Positions 34,404 through 43,429 of a stretch of 64,000 bases of DNA are shown here, one piece after another. The stretch lies in the NCBI GenBank assembly GCA_018266105.1, contig JAFEBA010000005.1:1-64000 (forward strand). The letters run 5' to 3'. Source of the stretch: a bacterium (GTDB taxonomy: Bacteria > Vulcanimicrobiota > Xenobia > Xenobiales > JADMJV01). The notes under the pieces were generated by a model, which worked only from the letters and a program-made list of their open reading frames with translations, made no database searches and had not been told where the DNA came from. A program made the translations under genes and the position numbers. Numbering within the stretch: the stretch's first letter is position 1; each line of letters starts with the position of its first letter.

Positions 34404-35963
34404 ATGCTGAGCTCAGACTTGCAAGGATGGTCCGCATCTGTGACACTTCAGCCGCTCTTCTCTAACCCGAACTCTGTCAAACTGGCTCCAGCCGCTGCCC
34501 GGCCTGCTTCCAAGGGGGACTCCGTGCCGGCCGACTCGTTCCAGGTGAGTTCTGACCAGGGCAGCTCTCCTACCCCCCCTCCAGTGGCCACGAATAACCC
34601 TCGCGAACTCGGAGAGAAGCAGTTCGCTGACAGTTACGGACGAGTTAAGCACCTGGCTCTGATGCTCAGTAGCTACGCCAGTGGCGATACTCGTCGCCAA
34701 ATGCTAAATGCTTATCAGACGCTCTTTACGCGCATGGAGCCGGACACCCGGTTCACGATTGCGGTCGGGAGTTCACGTGACCGTAAAGACATCGAAGACA
34801 TGATGGCGCGGGCCAAAGTATCCAATCCTGAGCGAATTGAGTTTGTCGATCCCAAGGCCGGGAGTCTGACGGTCTGGGCACGTGACATGATGGTGCCTTT
34901 GCAGTTGACTGGGGACCCCAACCGCACCGCCTTACTGGAGCAAACCCCTCTGCATAACTGGCACGACAATGATTCGGCCGTGCCTGGTGCCATTTGCGCC
35001 GCCAACCCTCAGATTCTTCTCGACCAGGACAAGCGCATCGTGACCGATGGCGGCGATGTCCAGTCCAACACCAAAGAAAGCTTTGTCGGCTACTACAGCC
35101 TTGCGGCTACCGCCAAGCAGCTGGCCAATCGAGTAGAAGGCGACCCGGAGCTCAAGAGTAAGTTTGTGTCTGATTTTGAGCAGCGCACCGGCAAACAGGT
35201 GATGGACGCTCATCAAGGAGTAACCTTTCCCTTCCGCATGGTTGATCGGGAGAGCGATAATCCTGAAGCCTTGCAGTGGGCTCTGGTTGAGAATCCCAAG
35301 TTCAAGCCGGCTGAGCTTGCACCCCATCAGGTTACAGTTGCCCAGATGTACGAAGAGGAAGCTCGAAAGCTCTTTGAGGAGAAATTTGGCAAGCCGGTGA
35401 CCGTGTTGGGCAAGGATGACCCCAGCACCACTCACGTGGAGGAACCCGCCACGGATCACATGGATATGGGTTGCACCCCTATTGACGATAACACTTTCCT
35501 GGTCGGGGATCCGGGTTTGGCCAAGCAGATCGTGGCCGGTATGAGCTACAAGGAATTGGATGACGCCGAGCGCATCCTGTCTAAGTCGGCCGGTCGTCCG
35601 GTTCGCCTGCCTCGGGCGGGCGATCGCAACCGCGACAATCAGGAAGACTTCGACGCTTACGCCAAGACCCTCACGGATAAGGGTTACAACGTGGTGCGCG
35701 TGCCCCACGCCGAGCCTGGCCTTTCTCGCAGTTACATCAGCTACAACAATTGCCTGATGGAGCGCTTCACGCGCGAAGACGGGACGGATGTTCGGCGCGT
35801 CTTTCTTCCGGTTTATGGCATCCCCAAGCTGGACGATGCAGCCATTAAGATTTGGGAGTCGCAGAATTTCGAAGTCATTCCGATGGAGTTGGGTTCGCTT
35901 TCGCAGCGCTGGGGAGCTTTGCGCTGTGTCAGTAACTGGCTGGATCGCTCCCCCCACGCCTAG
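34404..35963 (+). CDS. Peptidylarginine/agmatine deiminase-like protein with tagged N-terminus
   Basis: A 519-residue protein with signatures of the guanidine-modifying enzyme superfamily: WARD (158-161), DGGD (215-218), His352-x-Asp354 (DHMDMG), SRSYISYNNC (441-450) and a C-terminal cysteine Cys508 in GALRCVSN. These map onto the active-site motifs of agmatine and peptidylarginine deiminases, with His/Asp/Cys as the probable catalytic set. A long internal region (about 235-345) is extra. The first 65 residues are disordered and contain PADSFQVS (42-49), one of the shared N-terminal motifs. The substrate could be free arginine derivatives or protein arginine; the tag and size argue for a non-metabolic role (inference). 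It is followed closely by an aminotransferase. Confidence 0.75.
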   Translation: MLSSDLQGWSASVTLQPLFSNPNSVKLAPAAARPASKGDSVPADSFQVSSDQGSSPTPPPVATNNPRELGEKQFADSYGRVKHLALMLSSYASGDTRRQMLNAYQTLFTRMEPDTRFTIAVGSSRDRKDIEDMMARAKVSNPERIEFVDPKAGSLTVWARDMMVPLQLTGDPNRTALLEQTPLHNWHDNDSAVPGAICAANPQILLDQDKRIVTDGGDVQSNTKESFVGYYSLAATAKQLANRVEGDPELKSKFVSDFEQRTGKQVMDAHQGVTFPFRMVDRESDNPEALQWALVENPKFKPAELAPHQVTVAQMYEEEARKLFEEKFGKPVTVLGKDDPSTTHVEEPATDHMDMGCTPIDDNTFLVGDPGLAKQIVAGMSYKELDDAERILSKSAGRPVRLPRAGDRNRDNQEDFDAYAKTLTDKGYNVVRVPHAEPGLSRSYISYNNCLMERFTREDGTDVRRVFLPVYGIPKLDDAAIKIWESQNFEVIPMELGSLSQRWGALRCVSNWLDRSPHA

Positions 35964-35968
35964 CTTGT

Positions 35969-37072
35969 ATGCCTGAGGTCTCCACTCACGTCCGCTCGCT
36001 GAAGCAGTCGGTTTACGCCAGCCTGGCGGAGAAGATGAAGGCCCTGCCGGAGCCACCGATCGGTCTTCACCTGGGAGATACCTATGCCGTCCCTCCGGCC
36101 GCGGCCCGCTGGGAGGGCCTGGATTTAAGCGCACCCGGCAACTATCGTTACAGTCATCCCTCGGGTCTGCCAGTGTTACTGGAAGAACTGTCAGTCAAGC
36201 TGGCTCGGGAAAATGGGTTGGCGGCCACCCCTGACTGGGTGCAGGTCACCTGCGGAGCCACTCACGCCCTGCATAGCGCGGTTCATACCTTGTTGCAGCC
36301 AGGCGATGGGATTATTATTCTGTCTCCCTACTGGCCTTTGTTCGGGGGGATGGTGCGCTGCCTGGGGGCGGTCGACCACGAAATGCGCCTGGCCGACCTG
36401 GAGATGCGTCCGCGAGTGCGAGCTCTCTACTTCGCCAATCCGAACAATCCTGACGGCAAAGTCTATTCGCGTGAGGAATTGCAGCGGCTGGCTGCCTTCG
36501 CCCAAGAACACGACCTGTGGGTTATCAGCGATGAGTGCTACGAGCATTATCTTTACGACGGTCATCAGCATATCAGTATCGCCAGCCTGCCCGGAATGGC
36601 CGAGCGGACCGTGAGCGTGTTTTCCTTTTCCAAGAGCTACGCCATGGCCGGGCATCGCGTCGGTTACTTGTGTGCACATCCCGAGGTCATGCTCTGGCTA
36701 CGCCGGTTGGCCAATCACAGTGTCTACAATATCAGTCCCAGTCTGCAGAAGGCTGCTCTGGCAGTGCTGCGTCAGGGGAGACAGTTTGTATCGGAATGGT
36801 TGCCGGCCTATGCTGCCGCTCGCGACCGGATGGCTGAAGCGGTGAAGGCGAAGAAGCCTGAGGGGGGGGCTTATTTCTTTCCGGCCTTCCGAGACGCCCA
36901 GCAGGCCTGGGACTTTGTTGAACAGGGCCTGCAGGCTGGCGTGGCGGTCGCCCCGGGAGCAGCCTTTGGAGATGACTTTGCTCACCACGTGCGCATTTGC
37001 TTCACCTCTGTAGACGGCAAAACACTCGAACGAGCCTGTCAGATCTTGCAGCGACTCTTTCAATCGCTGTAA
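35969..37072 (+). CDS. PLP-dependent class I/II aminotransferase
   Basis: A fold-type I aminotransferase of 367 residues. The PLP-binding lysine lies in SFSKSYAMAGHRVGY, with NPNNPDGKV and the cofactor Asp/Tyr in SDECYEHY upstream. The pattern resembles aspartate-type aminotransferases, but the substrate is not clear. It starts 5 bases after the deiminase-like gene, so both are likely one operon. The AT-rich gap after it leads to a shared terminator. Confidence 0.9.
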   Translation: MPEVSTHVRSLKQSVYASLAEKMKALPEPPIGLHLGDTYAVPPAAARWEGLDLSAPGNYRYSHPSGLPVLLEELSVKLARENGLAATPDWVQVTCGATHALHSAVHTLLQPGDGIIILSPYWPLFGGMVRCLGAVDHEMRLADLEMRPRVRALYFANPNNPDGKVYSREELQRLAAFAQEHDLWVISDECYEHYLYDGHQHISIASLPGMAERTVSVFSFSKSYAMAGHRVGYLCAHPEVMLWLRRLANHSVYNISPSLQKAALAVLRQGRQFVSEWLPAYAAARDRMAEAVKAKKPEGGAYFFPAFRDAQQAWDFVEQGLQAGVAVAPGAAFGDDFAHHVRICFTSVDGKTLERACQILQRLFQSL

Positions 37073-37139
37073 ATTTTTTCAACTAACCAGGCGGACCCGT
37101 CTCAACTACGTCAAAACACACCCCATCGGCTTCTGCAGC

Positions 37140-37211
37140 GGTCTAATGTTTTACTAAAATGTTTTCACCAGTTTCAAGATAAAAGAAAATTTATATTTAA
37201 TAGTTGAAACT
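37140..37211. other. AT-rich island with inverted and direct repeats
   Basis: This stretch is far poorer in G+C than its surroundings. It has a direct repeat AATGTTTT (two copies 12 bases apart) and an 8-bp inverted repeat AGTTTCAA (37170-37177) / TTGAAACT (37204-37211) with an almost pure A/T spacer of 26 bases. It may be a regulatory or protein-binding site between two converging genes. Confidence 0.35.
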
Positions 37212-37227
37212 CAAAGTGGTTTAGAAT

Positions 37228-37255
37228 AAAAAAGCCCCACATTTGAGGCTTTTTT
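37228..37255. terminator. Bidirectional terminator between convergent genes
   Basis: AAAAAAGCC (37228-37236) and GGCTTTTTT (37247-37255) form a stem with A-runs and T-runs on both sides. It serves the aminotransferase and the gene ending at 37259. Confidence 0.85.
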
Positions 37256-37258
37256 GGG

Positions 37259-37705
37259 CTAAATTGAGCGACTAATACGCTGGAGTATCTCCCGGTCGGA
37301 TGGGGCTGGAGCGAAAAAGCTCCCTTCAATTTGAGTGCCGAAATGGCCGACCTGGGCCCGGACCTCGGCTTCTTCGCCAACTCTTGTGATGAAGGCTTCC
37401 ACCTTACGGTGGCCGGCCTGGCCACGATAGTGAGTCACGCCCGCCGCGAGCTGGTCGTCGACCGTCTTCCAGTTCTGGAAGCGAGGGGGATTCAGGCCGT
37501 CATCCAGCTTGGCCAGCACCACTTCATCAGGCAAGGTGTGGTCCATACAGGAGACCCCGGCTGAGCGACCCAGGTTGAACGGGCCACTTTTGGCCTCGCC
37601 TTCCAGGTGTCCGTTCTGCCGGCGAATCCAGGCCTCGGCTTTAGGATGGCTGCGTTTATAGTGGGTGGTCCCGGGGATGTCAGATCCTACGGATTTCCAG
37701 TTCAT
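37259..37705 (-). CDS. Unknown protein with two repeats of an NWKxV...HY module
   Basis: A 148-residue soluble protein of unknown family. Its two halves align: NWKSVGSDIPGTTHY near residue 2 and NWKTVDDQLAAGVTHY near residue 78, each followed by a Lys/Glu-rich beta-like stretch ending PF or HF. This suggests an internal duplication of a module of about 75 residues. There is no signal peptide or membrane segment. It is a single gene, 50 bases from the HD-domain gene. Confidence 0.65.
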   Translation of the reverse strand: MNWKSVGSDIPGTTHYKRSHPKAEAWIRRQNGHLEGEAKSGPFNLGRSAGVSCMDHTLPDEVVLAKLDDGLNPPRFQNWKTVDDQLAAGVTHYRGQAGHRKVEAFITRVGEEAEVRAQVGHFGTQIEGSFFAPAPSDREILQRISRSI

Positions 37706-37753
37706 GCTTCTCCTTCAGGTCGCCTGGCCCAGCTTAGGAGATGGCCCTGAAAA

Positions 37754-38305
37754 TTAGCTGATCCGGATGCCGGCTTCTTTCTGGCGATCCCAGGCGCGCT
37801 TCAAAGCCAGACGTTTGCCTTCGCCAGTGCTCATATAGTTTGGATCGGGGGCAATGCAGACTCGATCCAGGTCCAGCCGATCGGCGTCCCAGCAGCAGGC
37901 AATGGTGGCGTTACGATGGGTAAATCCTCGGTCGTGATCGCGGCAGGCCTCAGTGAGCAGCTCCAGTTGGGGCGGCTCCAGGCTGAAGCTTTTGCCGCAG
38001 TGCAGCTCGGCGAATCGAGCGGCTCGTGGACCGTGCTCCGGGTCATAACATTCTTCAAAGCGCTGAGAGTCGTGCAGCAGAGCAAACAATCGGATCACTT
38101 CTAAATCGGCCCGATAGAGGCGCCCGAGATGCAGGCCATAGGCCTCAACCCGCAGCCAGTGGTCTTCAAAATGGGCCGAGTCCTGGCCCAGGCGGAACTG
38201 CTCGATTACGAGTTGGCGAAACTGGTCTCTATCCAAACAGGGGGTGCAACCTTGGATCAAACTGGGCCAGTTCTTGCGCAACCAGTTCTTTGCGTAGATT
38301 TTCAT
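37754..38305 (-). CDS. HD-domain phosphohydrolase-like protein
   Basis: A 183-residue protein with the HD metal-binding pattern: His49 (EDHWLRVEAYG), the His-Asp pair 78-79 (LLHDS) and later CRDHDRG and DADRLDLD. HD proteins hydrolyse phosphomonoesters or nucleotides; the substrate is unknown. The first 25 residues overlap the end of sbcC by 77 bases; a TTG overlapping the sbcC stop would start the protein at LDRDQF and keep the HD domain whole. It is downstream of sbcDC in the same operon, so it may be linked to DNA repair (inference). Confidence 0.8.
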   Translation of the reverse strand: MKIYAKNWLRKNWPSLIQGCTPCLDRDQFRQLVIEQFRLGQDSAHFEDHWLRVEAYGLHLGRLYRADLEVIRLFALLHDSQRFEECYDPEHGPRAARFAELHCGKSFSLEPPQLELLTEACRDHDRGFTHRNATIACCWDADRLDLDRVCIAPDPNYMSTGEGKRLALKRAWDRQKEAGIRIS

Positions 38306-40934
38306 CCGCTTTGACGATTTCGCTGCCAGCTGGAGTCTTACGGACCCACCAGACCTGCTCCACGCGTTCGGCGATCAGAGGCACGTGACTGATGATTCCG
38401 ATCAGGCGACCCTGAGCGGCCAGTTGTTCCAGTGCCGACAGGGCTCGGTCCAGGCACTCGGCGCTCAGGGTACCAAAACCTTCATCCAGGAAAAGGGCCT
38501 GGAGTTGCCCACCCCGGCGGCCCACCAGTTCAGCCAGGGCCACGGCCAGCGAGAGCGAGGCCAGGAAGGTCTCCCCCCCGGAAAGTGTGGTGACGGCCCG
38601 AGGTACGCCGGAGAACTGATCCAGCACACGGAAAGACTGGGCATCATCCATTTCTTCCTCAAAGCGGAACTGTCCGGCACTGAGTAGCTCCAGGTGATGA
38701 GAGGCCAGCGAAAGCAGCTCCCCCTGGCGCTGCTGTAGATACCACTGGGGAAAGGTCATTTTGCTGCCCTTGGAGCGCTGATGGCCCAGTAGTCTGGACA
38801 GCAAGGAGATTTTTTCCACCTGCATTCGAGCGGGTCCCAGCAGGCGGTCCAATTCTGCCACTTCGTGAAGCTGCCGCTGACAGAGTTCTAGCTGATGGCG
38901 GGCCCGGCTGGCCAGATCCTGAGCTTCGCGCAGCCAGGCTGAGGCTGAATTCCAGTTGTCGAGTCCGTGTTGGCTGAGCATTGAGCTCAGGCGAGCAGCC
39001 AGCTCCTCGCGCAGGCACAGGCTGCTCTGCAAGGATGTATTCAATTCCGCTTGCTGTCGGTCCAACTCGGGCAGCAACGCGCTGAGTTCTGTGCCGTTCC
39101 AGTCCAGAGCAGTGGCGCACTGCTGAGTCAGGAAATCCAGCTCCCTCCGGGGTCCATCCACCTTTTCGGCCTGCTCTCGCTGCAGCTGCTGCAGCCGGCC
39201 CTGGGCCTCAAGTTCCAACTGGCGCAGGCGCAAGTTTTCCTGGTCCCAGGCGGCCCGCTCAGCCTCTAGTTGGTCCAGATTGTCGGGACTGGTCTGTTGG
39301 CCCCGTTGCAATTCTTCCACCAGAGACGGCAGGCGGGCTTCCCGTTCTGTTCGCATCTGGTTGATTTTGCGCAGTTCACCTTCCAGTGAGGCCAGATGAG
39401 AGATACGAGCGTTGGCTTCCGCTTCGGCCTGGGCGAGCTCTTGCTGAAGAGGCTCCAGTGGAGTCACTTCAAAGGAAGAGGGTAGAGCATCCAATTGTTC
39501 TTGTAGGGAGTGCAACAGGCTTTCTGCCTTTTGCCAGCGACTTTGAGCTTCGGAGCAGGCCCGTTCAACTTGCTCCAAATCCAGATCGACCGGCTGTCGG
39601 GGGGGTTGCCAGCCCTCAGGAAGGGATCTCTCGCAAACCGGGCAAGGCTCCCCGCTGCTGTGCTGTCCGCAAATTCGCCAGAGTTCCCCTTCACGCCAAC
39701 GTTGGCGGGCCTCAGCCAGCTGCTGCAGTGCTTCCTGAGAAAGCGCCGAGAGGCGAGCGACTTCCTCGACACCCTTGCTGAGCCTGGATTCGAGTGTTCG
39801 GCGTTGCTCGCGCAGCCGTTCCAACTCTAACAGGCGGGCTTGGGCGTCGCGTAGACCGGCACGCAGGCCGTTGACCCGCGGCTGAATTTGCTCCACCTGG
39901 GCCCGGGCTGCGGACAGTGGCTCGCTCAGGGCGGCCTGCTCCGCCTGAAGTTCCAGCAGTTCCGTCTGGAGTCTTTCGCCTTCTTGCTGGAGCTGGCGCC
40001 AGCGAGTCTGGGCGCGACGAGCCTCGGCCAGTTGAGCGGCCGAGTAGGCCGGGGTTCGCTGCCTCAACTCGACCAATGCCTGGGAGCTCCGGGAGAGCTC
40101 CAGCTGTGCCTCTTGAAGGCTTTCCGACAGTTGCTGAGCCAGTTGATTGAGAGATTCCTCATCCACCGATCGCAGTCTGTCAAAGCCCAGCAATAACTGT
40201 GCGCGCTGGCGAAGCTGCGTCTCAATTTGCTCGGATTGGCCCAACTGATTTTGAACCTCAGCGAAGCTTTCAAAGGCTTTTTGTCGGGCCCGGTCTTGCT
40301 CCAAGGCCGCCTCCAGAGCCTGACGGGCGGCTGAGAGAGCCGCCTCCGGATCGGCCGGATAACGAGCGCGCGAGCCTTCGCCTCGGTCCAGAATCTGGCG
40401 GGCCTGGCCGAGCCACAGTCCGACTCGCGACTCCAGTGCGTCCAGCGGTTCGATCTGGAGCAGGCGCTTGAGCAATTCGGTTCGTTCTTTGGGTCGCGAG
40501 GCCAGGAAGTTTTGGAAGGCGCCCTGAGGCAGAAAGACGGTTTTCTTGAATTGTTCTTCATCCAGTCCGAGCAAAGCGATGACCTCGGCCGTCATCCGAT
40601 TCCCGTCGTGGCACAGGACCTTGTCACCCTGAGCCAGGACGAAGGAGCTCTGATTTTTTCGGCCCACCGAACGATGTGCCGTGTAGATTTTGCCCTGGAG
40701 TTCGAATTCCAAGGTCACCGACATTTCATCCGAGCGGTCGCCGATCAGCTCCTTATTACTCTTGGAGTTGCCAGAATGGACGCCATAGAGGGCGAACATC
40801 ATGGCTTCCAGCAGAGAAGATTTGCCCGCTCCGGTGGCACCGGTGATGGCCATCAGTCCTTGGGGTTCGAACTCGACCACCTGCTTAAGTCGGTAGGAGC
40901 GGAGTCCCTCGATTTCCAGTCTGCGCGGCTTCAT
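38229..40934 (-). CDS. sbcC: DNA double-strand end exonuclease ATPase subunit SbcC
   Basis: An SMC/Rad50-type ATPase that works with SbcD to degrade hairpins and protein-blocked ends. The N-terminus has Walker [14 protein letters not shown]; the C-terminus has the signature LSGGETF and Walker [10 protein letters not shown]. The zinc-hook CPVC at the apex of the coiled coil is near residue 430. The total length of 901 residues is slightly shorter than the E. coli protein (1048). It overlaps sbcD by 4 bases. Confidence 0.96.
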   Translation of the reverse strand: MKPRRLEIEGLRSYRLKQVVEFEPQGLMAITGATGAGKSSLLEAMMFALYGVHSGNSKSNKELIGDRSDEMSVTLEFELQGKIYTAHRSVGRKNQSSFVLAQGDKVLCHDGNRMTAEVIALLGLDEEQFKKTVFLPQGAFQNFLASRPKERTELLKRLLQIEPLDALESRVGLWLGQARQILDRGEGSRARYPADPEAALSAARQALEAALEQDRARQKAFESFAEVQNQLGQSEQIETQLRQRAQLLLGFDRLRSVDEESLNQLAQQLSESLQEAQLELSRSSQALVELRQRTPAYSAAQLAEARRAQTRWRQLQQEGERLQTELLELQAEQAALSEPLSAARAQVEQIQPRVNGLRAGLRDAQARLLELERLREQRRTLESRLSKGVEEVARLSALSQEALQQLAEARQRWREGELWRICGQHSSGEPCPVCERSLPEGWQPPRQPVDLDLEQVERACSEAQSRWQKAESLLHSLQEQLDALPSSFEVTPLEPLQQELAQAEAEANARISHLASLEGELRKINQMRTEREARLPSLVEELQRGQQTSPDNLDQLEAERAAWDQENLRLRQLELEAQGRLQQLQREQAEKVDGPRRELDFLTQQCATALDWNGTELSALLPELDRQQAELNTSLQSSLCLREELAARLSSMLSQHGLDNWNSASAWLREAQDLASRARHQLELCQRQLHEVAELDRLLGPARMQVEKISLLSRLLGHQRSKGSKMTFPQWYLQQRQGELLSLASHHLELLSAGQFRFEEEMDDAQSFRVLDQFSGVPRAVTTLSGGETFLASLSLAVALAELVGRRGGQLQALFLDEGFGTLSAECLDRALSALEQLAAQGRLIGIISHVPLIAERVEQVWWVRKTPAGSEIVKADENLRKELVAQELAQFDPRLHPLFG

Positions 40935-42142
40935 CGGTTGGTCCAGGCGCTCAGGGCTGTGAGCTCGGGCAGGGCGGGAACGACTTCTTCCTCGTCGAGC
41001 AAGCTCTCCAGGTCACCCACCAGATTCACCAGGTCTGCCCCCAGGCCGCATTCCTCGGCATAGGTGGCGAAGGCCTCCCGCAGAGACAGGTTCTCCACCG
41101 CGGGCGCTGTACGGGCAGCCGTGGTCGCCTGGGCCGTGGCACGCATTTCGCACACCTCGACGATTTCGGCTTTGGGAAAGACTCGCGTGGCCCAATCGGC
41201 CAGCCCTGGGTCCGCTCCAGCTGTATGCACTCTGAGTCTGAGCAGGCAGTTCTCGGCGCTCTGGGCCTCCAGGATGGCTTTGGATCCCTCCAGAGTGACC
41301 AGCTTTCGTCCCTTGCTGAACGGCACCTGACGTAGACGCGCGGCCATTCCCGGCATGGCTTCCACCAGTACGGTCTCTTTAACGTCGTTCTCCTCGCCGA
41401 AGTCGATGGGAATGATGGAGCCAGCGTAGCGCCCGGGAGCTCCTCCGGGCAGAGCTTGAGGCTTATGAATATGGCCGAAGGCCGCATAGCTGACAGGGGG
41501 GATGGCCGAGGCGCGGGTGGCGTAGGTGTCGCTCACATGCAAACTGCGCTCGCTGGTCGAGAGCGAGGCGCCGTCTACAAATAGGTGGGCGGCGTAAATC
41601 AGGATGTCGCGCTGGGCCGAGTAGCTTTTTTGCAGCGACTCTGCATAGGCTTTCTGCAAGCGCATGATTCGGTCAGAGTAGGCGATCAGACGATTGCCCA
41701 GAGACCCGTCCCAGCCTGGCAGCATGCGGTTGGCGTGGACGAACGGCATGCAGGCAAGCTTGATCATCTCTCCGCCGCGCAGTGAAAACTTGAGGATTCC
41801 TCCAGCATTGGGAGCTTTGGGATAGCCGACAAATTGAATTTTGCTAGAGCTGCCCAGCATGCCGGAAAAGAAGTCGAAGAGCTGAGGGGAATCGTGGTTT
41901 CCTGCGATGACGACGACCGGGGCGTGCTCGGACAGGCGGCGCAGTCCGCTCCAGGCCAGCTCCAATTCATCCACCTGAGGCCGGGGTTGATGAAATAGAT
42001 CTCCGCTATGCAAAATCAAGTCCGGCTTGAAATCGCCGCAAACCTCCAGCAGTTCGTCCAAGGCTGAAGCCAGGTCGCCAGCGCGTGAAACGCCACGAGT
42101 GGTGACTCCGATATGCCAGTCTGAGGTATGCAAAAGGCGCAC
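40931..42142 (-). CDS. sbcD: DNA double-strand end exonuclease subunit SbcD
   Basis: The Mre11-type nuclease partner of SbcC. Metallophosphoesterase motifs are complete: LHTSDWHIG, LHSGDLFH, AGNHDSPQ and FGHIHKPQ. It has 403 residues, normal for the family. The GTG start at 42142 is supported by the exact family beginning (MRLLHTSDW) but lies inside the 3' arm of the terminator hairpin of the glutaredoxin gene, and no free Shine-Dalgarno sequence is visible. Confidence 0.95.
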   Translation of the reverse strand: MRLLHTSDWHIGVTTRGVSRAGDLASALDELLEVCGDFKPDLILHSGDLFHQPRPQVDELELAWSGLRRLSEHAPVVVIAGNHDSPQLFDFFSGMLGSSSKIQFVGYPKAPNAGGILKFSLRGGEMIKLACMPFVHANRMLPGWDGSLGNRLIAYSDRIMRLQKAYAESLQKSYSAQRDILIYAAHLFVDGASLSTSERSLHVSDTYATRASAIPPVSYAAFGHIHKPQALPGGAPGRYAGSIIPIDFGEENDVKETVLVEAMPGMAARLRQVPFSKGRKLVTLEGSKAILEAQSAENCLLRLRVHTAGADPGLADWATRVFPKAEIVEVCEMRATAQATTAARTAPAVENLSLREAFATYAEECGLGADLVNLVGDLESLLDEEEVVPALPELTALSAWTNR

Positions 42143-42165
42143 AGGGGTGATTACCCTGTGCGCCT
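42131..42165 (-). terminator. Terminator of the glutaredoxin gene, covering the sbcD start
   Basis: A perfect 12-bp stem (42135-42146 with 42154-42165) with a 7-base loop, followed on the minus strand by T4. The sbcD GTG (42140-42142) is within the stem, so transcripts that read through would have the start base-paired. Confidence 0.75.
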
Positions 42166-42193
42166 CAGTCAGGCCTGCCGAACAGACGTTTTT

Positions 42194-42523
42194 TTAAGCC
42201 TTGGCCACACCTTCCAGCTTCTTTTCCAGTTCGCCGTTCTCGTACATCTCCAGCAGAATGTCCGAACCTCCGATAAATTCGCCCTTGATGTAGCACTGGG
42301 GGAAGGTGGGCCAGTCACTAAAAACTTTCAAAGCCACGCGCAAATCATCGTCTTCCAGGATGTTGACATCCTTGAATTTCACTCCAGCCGATTGGAGTAC
42401 CCGGGCGGCGCGAGCGGAAAAGCCGCACATCGGGAAGTTGGCGGTGCCTTTCATATAGAGGACGACCTGGTTGTCGCGTACCTCAGCGGTTAGGCGTTCT
42501 TGCATTTCAGGGGCGATGTTCAT
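42194..42523 (-). CDS. grxD: Monothiol glutaredoxin (CGFS type)
   Basis: A 109-residue monothiol glutaredoxin with the active-site motif CGFS (PMCGFSARA) and the WPTFPQCYIKGEFIGGSD segment that binds glutathione. These proteins carry [2Fe-2S] clusters and work with BolA. A BolA-family gene lies 19 bases upstream on the same strand, a known functional pair in iron-sulphur and iron sensing. Confidence 0.95.
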   Translation of the reverse strand: MNIAPEMQERLTAEVRDNQVVLYMKGTANFPMCGFSARAARVLQSAGVKFKDVNILEDDDLRVALKVFSDWPTFPQCYIKGEFIGGSDILLEMYENGELEKKLEGVAKA

Positions 42524-42542
42524 TGTTTCTCCTTAGGGCATT

Positions 42543-42791
42543 TCAGGCGCGCTTGGCGGCGTCGCTAGGGGATAAGGTTGTGAGTTGCAGGGCGTGCAAC
42601 GGTCCGCTGAAGCTATCGCCGAGAGTGGCGTAGACCATTTTGTGCTGCTGCACCCGACTCTTTCCCTCAAAGCTGGGGGAAATCACGGTGGCTTCAAAAT
42701 GGGTTCTGTCGTTGAGCGGATCGCGCACGTCCACCTCGGCGTCGGGAAGCCCGGCCTTGATCATTTCGGCGATGCGTGCAGTATCTATCAT
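42543..42791 (-). CDS. BolA-family protein
   Basis: An 82-residue protein of the BolA/IbaG family. The conserved QQHKMVYATLG segment and the FEGKSRVQ loop are visible. BolA proteins form cluster-bridged complexes with CGFS glutaredoxins, one of which is encoded immediately downstream. ATG 42791 is the natural start. It is divergent from rplX. Confidence 0.9.
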   Translation of the reverse strand: MIDTARIAEMIKAGLPDAEVDVRDPLNDRTHFEATVISPSFEGKSRVQQHKMVYATLGDSFSGPLHALQLTTLSPSDAAKRA

Positions 42792-42849
42792 AGTGGAGCG
42801 GTTCTACTCAAGCTCCGGCTGCCCTCCTCCTTGATCTAAGCGGAGCCTC

Positions 42850-42878
42850 TTGACAAATACCGATCTTGTAATAATTAT
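42850..42878 (+). promoter_or_regulatory. Promoter of rplX
   Basis: A perfect TTGACA (42850-42855), a 17-bp spacer and AATTAT (42873-42878; four of six matches) lie 51 bases before the rplX start in an AT-rich segment. Confidence 0.65.
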
Positions 42879-42929
42879 AGATGGTCCCGTTGGCCGCAGC
42901 GCCGAGGAAGCAAGTTTGAGGAGTTGGAT

Positions 42930-43244
42930 ATGCCGAAAGCCCACGTTCGCAAGGGTGACACCGTGCTGGTGTTGACCGGAAAAGACAAAGGAAAAAAGGG
43001 CGTGGTGGAAGCCGTGGACCCCACTGGCGGTAAGGTGACCGTCGAGGGCGTCAACGTGGTGAAGCGCCACAACAAGCCCAAGCCCCCCATGCAGCCGAGC
43101 GGCAGCATCACGGAAAAGAACAATCCCATCCATATCAGCAACGTCATGCTGGTGGATCCCAAGACCAAAAAGCCTACGCGCACCCGCGCCAAAGCTGAAG
43201 TCGAGCCGAAGGCCAAAAAGGCTCCCGCGAAAGCTAAGAAGTAG
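42930..43244 (+). CDS. rplX: Ribosomal protein uL24
   Basis: A 104-residue L24 protein. The KOW motif is complete (VRKGDTVLVLTGKDKGKKGVVE) and the family's later NVVKRHNKPKP segment is present. A Lys/Ala-rich basic tail ends the protein. L24 normally lies in the spc ribosomal operon between L14 and L5, but here it stands alone between bolA and a radical SAM gene, with its own promoter and terminator. It is either the only copy, relocated, or a second paralogue. ATG 42930 follows GAGGAG at six bases; an in-frame TTG at 42924 is within that site. Confidence 0.92.
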   Translation: MPKAHVRKGDTVLVLTGKDKGKKGVVEAVDPTGGKVTVEGVNVVKRHNKPKPPMQPSGSITEKNNPIHISNVMLVDPKTKKPTRTRAKAEVEPKAKKAPAKAKK

Positions 43245-43263
43245 GCCCAAGCGGTCCGAAAAG

Positions 43264-43288
43264 AACCTCGCTCAGGCGGGGTTTTTTT
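43264..43288 (+). terminator. Terminator of rplX
   Basis: AACCTCGC (43264-43271) pairs with GCGGGGTT (43276-43283, one T-G pair), 4-base loop, then T7. Confidence 0.85.
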
Positions 43289-43429
43289 ATGTACCTGTGG
43301 CCTCGTCTCGCGGAGCTTGACTTGCCCTTCTGGCTGGCCTCCAGTAACTAAGGTCTGGTCTGCGTCACCGTCTGAGGTTCGATCTGATGGGCCTGCATAA
43401 ACTCGAGTTCGGCCCAAGCTTCATCGTTT

